Positions 1 through 5,383 of a stretch of 6,951 nt of DNA are shown piece after piece. Within the stretch, counting starts at the first letter, position 1. The number at the start of each line of letters is the position of its first letter. The position numbers and the translations under genes are program-made. The notes under the pieces are model-generated. The model was not told the origin of the DNA. It made no database searches and saw only the letters and a list, made by a program, of their open reading frames with translations. Source of the DNA: DATFJZ01 sp034660495 (GTDB lineage Bacteria > Desulfobacterota > Desulfobacteria > Desulfobacterales > Desulfobacteraceae); the NCBI GenBank assembly GCA_034660495.1, contig JAYEJJ010000011.1, positions 1 to 6,951 on the forward strand, written 5' to 3'.

Positions 1-170
1 CTCAAAACAGCTGCCGCTCGCATCAAGGCAAATCCTGGATGATTTGCGAGGGCCGAAGGCAAGCGACTGCTTACATGAGCGGAGGACAAAACCCCGAATC
101 GGCTGCCGGCGCACCACGACTTTCATAAAAAAAACCAGGATGCAGAAGATGACAACTTTGCCTCCAGGAA
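1..170. other. GC-rich structured leader region upstream of truA, unassigned
   Basis: No gene can be assigned here. The stretch to about 120 is GC-richer than what follows and can fold. A perfect 7-bp inverted repeat gcaaatc/gatttgc (28-34 and 41-47) has a 6-nt loop. A competing larger stem pairs 13-22 with 45-53, with one bulged base. Two frames on the + strand stay open for part of it (frame 2 to 208, frame 3 to 126). A minus-strand frame from ATG at 126 stays open to the left edge (42 codons). That predicted peptide is rich in Arg, Ser and Cys, has no Shine-Dalgarno sequence, and resembles no family I know. It may be the edge of a dispersed repeat or a structured RNA rather than protein. 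No obvious promoter for truA is visible. Confidence 0.3.
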
Positions 171-180
171 ATTGGAATAC

Positions 181-924
181 GTGCAAAAAACAAATTTTAA
201 ACTGGTAATTGAATATGACGGCAGCTGCTTTTCAGGCTGGCAGATTCAGAAAGACAGACCCACTGTCGAGGGTGAGATTGAAAAAGCGTTGTCCAGGATT
301 TTAAACCAGAGGGTGAAAATAAACGGCTCCGGCAGAACTGATGCAGGTGTTCATGCCCTGGGACAAACAGCGAATTTCACCGCAACCACGGCAATTTTTC
401 CAGAGGATCTGAAAAAGGGAGTCAACGCGCTCATTAAAACACCCATTGTCATAAGAAAATGCTGTATTGTTAATCCTGATTTCCATGCCCGGTATGATGC
501 GGTTTCCAAGGAATATCATTACCACATACTGAACAGAGATGATCCCAGCGCCCTGAAAAAAAATTATTGCAGCCACATAAGACAAAAGCTGGACCTGGAA
601 AAAATGAACCAATGCTGTGACATTATCTCCGGGAGTCATGATTTCAAATCCTTTGAAGCCTCGGGCAGTCCACGGTCTCACACCCAAAGAAAGATTTTTT
701 CTGCCGTTTTTGAAAAAAGCAGCCGGCACCACATTGTTTTTAAGATAAAAGCCAATGGTTTTCTGCGGTTTATGGTAAGAAACATAGTGGGCACCATTGT
801 GCTGGCAGGCCTGTCAAAAATATCAAAAGAGGAGTTTCAATCCATACTCATAGCGAAAAACAGAAATCTCGCCGGCCCAACAGCCCCTCCCCAGGGACTT
901 TTTCTAATGCAGGTCAATTATTAA
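181..924 (+). CDS. truA: tRNA pseudouridine(38-40) synthase TruA
   Basis: TruA converts uridine to pseudouridine at positions 38-40 in the anticodon stem-loop of many tRNAs, in the cytoplasm, without a cofactor. The protein is 247 aa from GTG at 181, or 250 aa from TTG at 172, close to the usual 245-270. Numbered from the TTG, it shows the N-terminal IEYDGSxFSGWQ block (residues 13-24), the catalytic GRTDAGVHA motif with Asp57, the EYHYHILN strand carrying the active-site tyrosine, the MVRNIVGT motif near the C-terminus, and a final GLFLMQVNY typical of the family. GTG 181 is preferred because AGGAA (166-170) sits 10 nt before it but only 1-2 nt before TTG 172. No ATG start is available. The gene converges on the CLC gene and has no visible operon partner inside the window. 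Function is confident; only the start is uncertain. Confidence 0.95.
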   Translation: MQKTNFKLVIEYDGSCFSGWQIQKDRPTVEGEIEKALSRILNQRVKINGSGRTDAGVHALGQTANFTATTAIFPEDLKKGVNALIKTPIVIRKCCIVNPDFHARYDAVSKEYHYHILNRDDPSALKKNYCSHIRQKLDLEKMNQCCDIISGSHDFKSFEASGSPRSHTQRKIFSAVFEKSSRHHIVFKIKANGFLRFMVRNIVGTIVLAGLSKISKEEFQSILIAKNRNLAGPTAPPQGLFLMQVNY

Positions 925-969
925 CACGGGCTTGATCATAACATCGGCCACCCTGGACCACCCTGGGGT

Positions 970-1058
970 GGGGTCGGGCTTCGGTTATTGCGCTTTTGTT
1001 TAAATTTGCCTTTAAACAGAGTCCTTTGTCAAAAGCGTAATAACCGAAGCCCGACCCC
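970..1058. repeat. 89-bp element with 29-bp near-perfect inverted arms (MITE/REP-like)
   Basis: The left arm (970-998) and right arm (1030-1058) are reverse complements over 29 bp with one mismatch, which is a G-U pair in RNA. The outer end of each arm is ggggtcgggcttcggttatt read inward. The 31-nt centre contains a second perfect dyad, gtttaaa (998-1004) and tttaaac (1011-1017), overlapping the inner arm end by one base. It lies in the gap between the converging truA and CLC genes, 45 nt after the truA stop and 9 nt after the CLC stop. A transcript from either side would form a very stable hairpin, so it could act as a two-way 3'-end barrier. Neither side has the T-run of a classical intrinsic terminator. 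Arm length and the GGGGTC-type ends resemble small non-autonomous elements mobilised by Y1/RAYT-type transposases; that origin is inference. Confidence 0.75.
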
Positions 1059-1067
1059 GTTGATCAA

Positions 1068-2861
1068 CTACCTGTTTTTCATCTTTTGAATATGCTGATT
1101 GTAATAGGCGATTACGTCCCGCCGGTATAGAAGTCCAATCAATACTTTATGATCCTCCTCGTTTACAACGGGCAGGGCGTCAATATTTTTTTGGGTTAAT
1201 TTTAAAAGTACGGTGCTGAGATCTTCCACAGGGATTGTGATAATCATATCAGAGGTCATAATGTCCTTCATCACCACAAGATCCTCAATATGTATGGTAA
1301 AAATAACCTCCCTGATATCACTGCTGGAAAATATGCCGCAGAACTGCTTGTCCTTGTTGACAACAGGAAAATAGTGCTGTTTTGTGGATGAAAAAAATGT
1401 CTTAAACTTTGAAAAGCAGAGATCTTCGTTTACAGGTGTTACTTTTTTTACAAGCGGCATCAGGTCCTTTACCTTGAGAGTCTGGAGTATATCCATCATA
1501 AACTCACCGGCATGGGCCGGAGATACCGCACGGTTCTTAACCTGCTTTTTGTAAATGGTCCATTTCCGGCTGAGAAGATAAGAGACAGAACAGACAAAAA
1601 GGCTTGGCAGAAGAAGATGGTAGGAATTGGTCATTTCACTTACAAAAATAATCGTGGAAATGGGGGTATTGGACACGGCTGTAAAAAAACCGGCCATACC
1701 TACAATGACAAAAGTACCGGGACTTGTCACGACCCCGGGAATGAGCATGTTGAAAATTTTGCCCACCACCCCTCCCATGGCGCCGCCAATGACAACTGAG
1801 GGTCCGTACACGCCGCCGCTGCCGCCTGAACCAATGGAAAAAGATGTGGTTAACACCTTGCCAATGGCCAGGGCAAAGAGAATTGAAATGGACAATTCAT
1901 TAAAAATCGCCTTTTGAACAAATCCATATCCAAAGGCCAGGGTATACGGCAGAAAAAATCCAATAATGCCCGTAATCAATCCGCCGACAGCCGGTTTTAT
2001 ATGATTGGGGATTTTAAGTTTGTGAAACATGTCTGTTACGCCGTAAAACATTTTAACGTAAAAAATACCCGTTAAAACAAGAACAACGGAAAGAACCAGA
2101 TAAGGACCAAGTTCCAGAGGATTGGTAAATTTAAACCCCGGGGAATCAAATAAAGATCCCCAGCCAAAAACAAGACAGAAAATGCAGTAGGCCACAACCG
2201 AAGAAATGCCGGCAGGTATGATCACATCAGACTCAAACTCAGGATCCCTGTAAAGGACCTCAGCTGCAAAAAGAGCCCCTGCCAGAGGGGCACGGAAGAT
2301 ACTGCCGACACCGGCGCCTACGCCTGCTGCCATCATAATGCGCCGTTCCCTGTAAGAAAGATTCAATCTGGTGGCGAGAAAGGAACCAAAACCTGCCCCT
2401 ATCTGGGCAATGGGTCCTTCCCTGCCACCGGACCCCCCTGTTGTCAGGGTAATGGCCGAGGCAATGGTTTTAATGAACGGCACCCTGCCCCGGATAAACC
2501 CGCCCTTTTCATGGTAGGCCTCAATGGCGGCATCTGTTCCATGGCCTTCCGCCTCGGGAGCAAAAGTATACACCAGCCATCCGCTGACAACACCGCCAAT
2601 TGCCGGCAGAAAAAGAAGCATCCATCTGTTGAAGGGTGTACTGGTGGGGGGAAGCAGATGGGGTTCGCCGGCAGGGGCAGGCGGCCTGTAGCCGGCCATC
2701 ATATCGAGAAAATAATGAAGACCTGCATGGCAGAAGCAGTGAAAAAGGACAGAGCCCAGCCCGGCTATGACCCCGATCAAAACAAACCGAAACAGCCATC
2801 TTCCTGCAATAACAATTTCAGGGGACAACCCGTTTGAAAGAAATGTCAGCTTTTTTCCCAC
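1068..2861 (-). CDS. CLC-family chloride channel or H+/anion antiporter with C-terminal CBS pair
   Basis: This is a 597-aa inner-membrane anion channel or proton-coupled exchanger of the CLC family. The membrane part spans about residues 20-430 with 10 or more hydrophobic helices. CLC signatures in order are GHGTD (106-110), GSGGREGP (143-150) with the gating glutamate E148, APLAGALFAAEV (191-202), GSGGSGGVYGP (344-354), and SEMTNSY (408-414) with the central-site tyrosine Y414. Two CBS domains follow (about 463-520 and 530-590), which in relatives bind adenine nucleotides and adjust gating. Compared with E. coli ClcA (from memory), the central-site serine of GSGIP is His107, and the internal proton glutamate E203 is replaced by Val202, as in CLC channels. 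Coupling and selectivity therefore cannot be assumed. The start is GTG at 2861, weakly supported by a purine-rich GAAGAG; no ATG occurs before residue 54. It lies 40 nt after the aminotransferase gene with no visible terminator, so the two are probably cotranscribed. Confidence 0.93.
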   Translation of the reverse strand: MGKKLTFLSNGLSPEIVIAGRWLFRFVLIGVIAGLGSVLFHCFCHAGLHYFLDMMAGYRPPAPAGEPHLLPPTSTPFNRWMLLFLPAIGGVVSGWLVYTFAPEAEGHGTDAAIEAYHEKGGFIRGRVPFIKTIASAITLTTGGSGGREGPIAQIGAGFGSFLATRLNLSYRERRIMMAAGVGAGVGSIFRAPLAGALFAAEVLYRDPEFESDVIIPAGISSVVAYCIFCLVFGWGSLFDSPGFKFTNPLELGPYLVLSVVLVLTGIFYVKMFYGVTDMFHKLKIPNHIKPAVGGLITGIIGFFLPYTLAFGYGFVQKAIFNELSISILFALAIGKVLTTSFSIGSGGSGGVYGPSVVIGGAMGGVVGKIFNMLIPGVVTSPGTFVIVGMAGFFTAVSNTPISTIIFVSEMTNSYHLLLPSLFVCSVSYLLSRKWTIYKKQVKNRAVSPAHAGEFMMDILQTLKVKDLMPLVKKVTPVNEDLCFSKFKTFFSSTKQHYFPVVNKDKQFCGIFSSSDIREVIFTIHIEDLVVMKDIMTSDMIITIPVEDLSTVLLKLTQKNIDALPVVNEEDHKVLIGLLYRRDVIAYYNQHIQKMKNR

Positions 2862-2901
2862 GCTCTTCTATACATCCTTAATTTATGGCTGAAACTCAAT
2901 A

Positions 2902-4215
2902 TCATCGGGACAAATCATTTATCCCCTTTAAAATGATGTCAAACAGCTCTTTTACCTGATCCTCTTCAAGGCAGGAAAATGCAATCCTTAAATCCCTGTC
3001 CCCGATTGAAATAAGACCTGTCCCATATCTATCCAGAAGATGCACTCTAAGGGTCTCAGCATTTACATTTTTGAGACGGATGCACATGAAATAACCTGAA
3101 TTGAACGGATAAACATCCCAGGCATCTCTGTATGCCCCATTATAAACGATGTTACGTATGGCTGATGCCCTTTTCTTGAGCAGATCAAATTTTTCCTGTT
3201 TATATTCGGTATAACGGGCATCTTCCATGGAATTGAGCACAATGGTCTGGCTCAAATGGGAGGCATTGGAAATATTCCCCCGGATACATCCTGCTGTTTT
3301 CCTTTCAAGGGCATTGTACAGGGCATCAATATTACCATCCCCGGCAAACCCATAGGTAATAAATCCTGTACGAAGTCCCCACACATAATCTTCCTTGGTG
3401 GCCCCGTCAAGCTTTACCGCAGCTAAATGGTTACTTGCCCCGGCCAGACGGGAAAACAGCGATTCCTTCAGGGTCTCCTCTTCGTAAAAAAGGCCGAAAT
3501 AAGCATCATCGCACGCCACAACCAGATCTGTTCCCTTTTCTGCCGTATGAATTAAAAATTCAGCAACTCTCTGCCCTTCTTCCCGGGACGGAGAATAACC
3601 GCTGGGGTTATGGGGAAAATTTAAAATAATAATAACCTTGCCGGAATCAGCAGCCTGACGGGTTACTGCAGCTTCAAAGGCATCCAGATCAAGTCCTGAC
3701 AAATCAGAAAGAAAAGTTCTGTACTGCACAATTTTTGCCCTGTTCCTGACAGACAGGGTCATATTGTAATTTCCCCACATCATATCCGGCAGCAGCACTG
3801 TATCTCCCGGGTTCACCCAGAGATCAGCAAAGGTACTTACCGCATGGGTCACCCCGGATGTCACCACAGGAAGACTGGCTGTTTTACCTTTAAGGGACGG
3901 GTTTTTTTTGTAAAGACCGTTCTTCCAGACCTGCCTGAGGGACGGGATACCAAAAGAAGGCGCATAGGTCAGGAAACTGTCAGGGTCAATTCCATTGACA
4001 AACCTTGTCACGGAAGAAAGCCCCATCACCCTGCCCTGTTCCTTTGCAATACCAATGGTTGCATTTATCCTGGTTGCCTTTTCCCTGGCTTCAGCGCTCT
4101 GGCTTAGAATTCCTTTGGGGAAAAACAGATGTTTTCCCATTTCTGAAAGCATATCATAAATATGCGGGTTTGTTTCTTTTATGATGGTATTTAATTTCTG
4201 TGCCTGCTGATTCAT
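2902..4215 (-). CDS. PLP-dependent class I/II aminotransferase
   Basis: This is a fold-type I, PLP-dependent aminotransferase of the aspartate/aromatic superfamily, expected in the cytoplasm, moving an amino group between an amino acid and a 2-oxo acid. From ATG 4215 it has 437 aa. Visible motifs are NFPHNPSGY (199-207, cofactor-contacting Asn203), DDAYFGLF (236-243, Asp for the pyridine nitrogen and Tyr239), GATKEDYVWGLRTGF (271-285) with Lys274 as likely Schiff-base lysine and Arg282 as phosphate ligand, and LRIAFS (409-414) with a likely substrate-carboxylate Arg410. The frame stays open upstream to a TTG at 4329, with another ATG at 4275. I prefer 4215 because the protein then begins at the conserved-looking MNQQAQKLN, with GGGA 7 nt upstream. 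A candidate promoter would start RNA near 4332, which argues against the TTG. Substrate cannot be read from sequence. It is the first gene of a probable operon with the CLC gene. Confidence 0.88.
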   Translation of the reverse strand: MNQQAQKLNTIIKETNPHIYDMLSEMGKHLFFPKGILSQSAEAREKATRINATIGIAKEQGRVMGLSSVTRFVNGIDPDSFLTYAPSFGIPSLRQVWKNGLYKKNPSLKGKTASLPVVTSGVTHAVSTFADLWVNPGDTVLLPDMMWGNYNMTLSVRNRAKIVQYRTFLSDLSGLDLDAFEAAVTRQAADSGKVIIILNFPHNPSGYSPSREEGQRVAEFLIHTAEKGTDLVVACDDAYFGLFYEEETLKESLFSRLAGASNHLAAVKLDGATKEDYVWGLRTGFITYGFAGDGNIDALYNALERKTAGCIRGNISNASHLSQTIVLNSMEDARYTEYKQEKFDLLKKRASAIRNIVYNGAYRDAWDVYPFNSGYFMCIRLKNVNAETLRVHLLDRYGTGLISIGDRDLRIAFSCLEEDQVKELFDIILKGINDLSR

Positions 4216-4289
4216 CTTTTTTTCCCAGATTTTTTGTTTATCTCCCTGAATCTGCACACTCGCGGGGGATTTCATAATTAAAAAAATGC

Positions 4290-4306
4290 CTGTATATTTT
4301 ATACAG
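4290..4306. promoter_or_regulatory. 17-bp perfect dyad in the aminotransferase leader
   Basis: The sequence ctgtata-ttt-tatacag is a perfect 7-bp inverted repeat with a 3-nt centre. It lies between the candidate promoter (about 4340-4367) and the preferred start (4215) of the aminotransferase, and just upstream of the alternative ATG at 4275. As DNA it looks like the binding site of a dimeric repressor placed downstream of the transcription start. As RNA it would be a short AT-rich hairpin followed on the minus strand by ggca and a seven-T run, so weak attenuation is also possible. It resembles a LexA box (CTG-N10-CAG) but has an 11-nt spacer. No regulator gene is adjacent. Confidence 0.4.
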
Positions 4307-4339
4307 CCGGACAATACACCTGGATTCAAATCTATTCAT

Positions 4340-4367
4340 AGATATAATATAGAAGAAAATTGGTCAA
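4340..4367 (-). promoter_or_regulatory. Candidate sigma-70-type promoter for the aminotransferase-CLC unit
   Basis: On the minus strand TTGACC (4362-4367) matches five of six bases of the -35 consensus. About 15 nt further on comes an AT-rich TATATC (4341-4346) as a poor -10. Initiation would fall around 4332, next to the upstream TTG codon at 4329, leaving a 5' leader of about 117 nt before ATG 4215. The -10 match and spacing are weak, so this is a suggestion only. Confidence 0.3.
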
Positions 4368-4437
4368 ACAAAAAAATCTAAAACAGAACTTCAGAATCTT
4401 TCCGGTTTCAGGTTTTAAAAATTCAAAACCAAAACAT

Positions 4438-4710
4438 CTATCTTCTTTTGGATACTTTGACAGGATTGATCTTCTGCTTTTTGGTATCAATGGCAGTTTT
4501 GACATGGGTTGCCAGATTGCAGTTCCCGTTTTTCCATTTCAAAGCAGGATCAGGAGCGGCTGAGCAGTAAACACCCGACTCGTATTCCACCGCCTTTTGA
4601 CATCCCTGGCATGCCTCAACCACTGGTTTGCATTCTCCGCCATTATAACCGCATCCCTGTGCGGTCATGAACACGCACTCTTCACCTTTTCTTAAAGTTG
4701 TACAAATCAT
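4438..4710 (-). CDS. PxxKW family cysteine-rich protein
   Basis: This 90-aa protein carries eight cysteines (C3, C12, C20, C27, C34, C37, C49, C64) and the sequence PALKW at 55-59. These match what I know as the PxxKW family of small cysteine-rich proteins, found mainly in sulfate reducers and relatives; their function is not established. The Cys pattern, including CQGC (34-37), suggests metal or Fe-S binding, or disulfides. There is no signal peptide, and the C-terminus is basic (KVSKRR), so a cytoplasmic metal-binding protein is the simpler reading; this is inference. ATG 4710 is chosen because it keeps the N-terminal MICTTLRKGEEC block expected for the family. The ribosome site is weak (GGGCAGAG about 5 nt upstream). 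It is separated from the aminotransferase by a possible promoter, so it is probably a single-gene unit. Confidence 0.85.
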   Translation of the reverse strand: MICTTLRKGEECVFMTAQGCGYNGGECKPVVEACQGCQKAVEYESGVYCSAAPDPALKWKNGNCNLATHVKTAIDTKKQKINPVKVSKRR

Positions 4711-4741
4711 TCTACTCTGCCCTGTTTATTGTTTAAATACT

Positions 4742-4770
4742 ATTTTGAAAATCATTTCAGTTCATTTCAA
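4742..4770 (-). promoter_or_regulatory. Candidate sigma-70-type promoter of the PxxKW gene
   Basis: On the minus strand TTGAAA (4765-4770) lies 17 nt before CAAAAT (4742-4747), matching five and four of six consensus bases. RNA would begin near 4735, leaving a leader of about 25 nt before ATG 4710. The spacing is ideal, the -10 is mediocre. Confidence 0.4.
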
Positions 4771-4920
4771 CCCTTCACGCCATGCACAGCGTCATTTTAA
4801 CGAACTGTTCTGATTTCCGCCACATATCATAAGGTTAAATCAAACATAATAATTTAAAATATATACTGTCTGAAATCAAGTGTTTTTTATTTTCAAAAAT
4901 ACTTTCAGCTCAAGCCCGTC
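4771..4920. other. AT-rich intergenic spacer
   Basis: This is the first part of the 673-nt stretch between the PxxKW gene and the preferred kdsD start. It is AT-rich, especially 4835-4900, and has stops in all frames. I see no reading frame, RNA gene or strong hairpin. A run such as TTGATT (minus strand, about 4875) followed by AT-rich sequence could be a distal promoter, but there is no good -10. Confidence 0.4.
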
Positions 4921-4925
4921 CTTTG

Positions 4926-4948
4926 GGTGGCCGCCCCCAGCGGTTACC
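4926..4948. other. Stable hairpin at the end of a possible gene relic
   Basis: GGTGGCCGC (4926-4934) pairs with GCGGTTACC (4940-4948) as a 9-bp stem with two G-U pairs and a CCCCA loop. The minus-strand stop of the possible gene relic (TAA, 4944-4946) lies inside it. No T-run follows on either strand, so I do not call it an intrinsic terminator. Confidence 0.35.
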
Positions 4949-5102
4949 AGCCAGGAACGAAAACGACGGCGGCATTTTTCCCTGCCATCTGAAAATCAGC
5001 GACCTGCGGCCACTGGTCCTCAAACAGCTTGATTGTCGCAACGCCCGGCAGTGAAAAAGTCTGATCTCCTTTGGTTCTCAACGTTCCTGACAGGCACAAC
5101 AA
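4944..5102 (-). pseudogene. Possible C-terminal relic of an unidentified protein gene
   Basis: The minus strand between the repeat array and TAA at 4944-4946 reads as protein-like sequence without internal stops. It includes SGTLRTKGDQTFSLPG, then a segment with TIKLFEDQWPQVADF, and ends AAVVFVPGW. The balanced composition, the terminal hydrophobic strand and the higher GC than the flanks look like a real C-terminal domain end. There is no ATG start: the only in-frame Met is about 16 residues from the end. The frame is closed upstream by a stop inside the heptamer array (5124-5126). This fits a gene whose 5' part was lost at the junction with the repeats. I do not recognise the family. It could also be part of a dispersed non-coding element that happens to be open. 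Confidence 0.35.
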
Positions 5103-5244
5103 AGCATGAAAGCATGAAAGCTGTTAGCTGTTAGCTGTTAGCTGTTAGCTGTTAGCTGTTAGCTGTTAGCTTTTAGCTTTTAGCTGAGTACTGATGGCTG
5201 ATAGCTTTTAGCTGAGTACTGATGGCTGACGGCTGACGGCTGAA
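5103..5244. repeat. In-register heptamer tandem array with octamer lead-in
   Basis: Two octamers (agcatgaa, 5103-5118) are followed by 18 uninterrupted heptamers with no phase slip. In order they are agctgtt x7 (5119-5167), agctttt x2 (5168-5181), agctgag, tactgat, ggctgat, agctttt, agctgag, tactgat, ggctgac x2, ggctgaa (to 5244). A 28-nt block of four heptamers is duplicated at 5175-5202 and 5203-5230, differing only in its last base. This is a short-sequence tandem repeat, likely to vary in copy number by slippage. It lies 140 nt upstream of the preferred kdsD start and next to the possible gene relic. Heptamer arrays of AGCTG type also occur elsewhere in bacterial intergenic DNA; their function is unknown. 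Confidence 0.9.
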
Positions 5245-5272
5245 GCCTTTCTTATAAAATAAAACAGAAATC

Positions 5273-5302
5273 TTGATTTTTTCTCAAAAAACTGGTTTAT
5301 AT
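5273..5302 (+). promoter_or_regulatory. Weak candidate promoter for kdsD
   Basis: TTGATT (5273-5278) is followed after 17-19 nt by AT-rich TTTATATG (5296-5303), a weak -10. An alternative -10, TATAAA at 5253-5258, has no good -35 because its upstream sequence is the heptamer array. If RNA starts near 5309, the TTG at 5273 cannot be the kdsD start codon. Low confidence. Confidence 0.2.
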
Positions 5303-5383
5303 GTCTATGAATTCTGTTTCATGAACAATTATACACAGAAACCTGATCATCAAAAAAAGCTGAAAGATTACACATTCATACCC

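Noticed and set aside
301..732. 143-codon open frame on the minus strand inside truA
   Set aside because: It is fully antisense to a clear truA with all family motifs, and its translation has no recognisable domain.
970..1058. Classical intrinsic terminator
   Set aside because: The arms are far longer than needed, the loop is 31 nt, and neither side carries the required T-run.
1512..1917. Two open + strand frames inside the CLC gene
   Set aside because: They mirror the Gly-rich membrane helices of the CLC gene and give Pro/Met-rich or Gly/His-rich nonsense.
2511..2837. Open frames on both strands overlapping the 5' part of the CLC gene
   Set aside because: Neither has a family match, and the CLC frame covers the same DNA with an intact helix pattern.
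3435..4107. Short + strand frames inside the aminotransferase gene
   Set aside because: They are antisense to conserved PLP-binding motifs and lack ribosome sites.
4290..4306. LexA (SOS) box
   Set aside because: The CTG and CAG half-sites are 11 nt apart instead of 10, and an aminotransferase-CLC unit is not an expected SOS target.
4411..4430. Intrinsic terminator for the PxxKW gene (ggtttt/aaaacc dyad)
   Set aside because: The stem is AT-rich with only two G-C pairs and no T-run follows directly on the minus strand.
4360..4563. 67-codon + strand frame between the aminotransferase and PxxKW genes
   Set aside because: More than half lies antisense to the PxxKW gene, the rest covers promoter-like AT-rich DNA, and the translation is not protein-like.
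5103..5244. CRISPR array
   Set aside because: The units are contiguous heptamers without unique spacers, and no cas gene is present.
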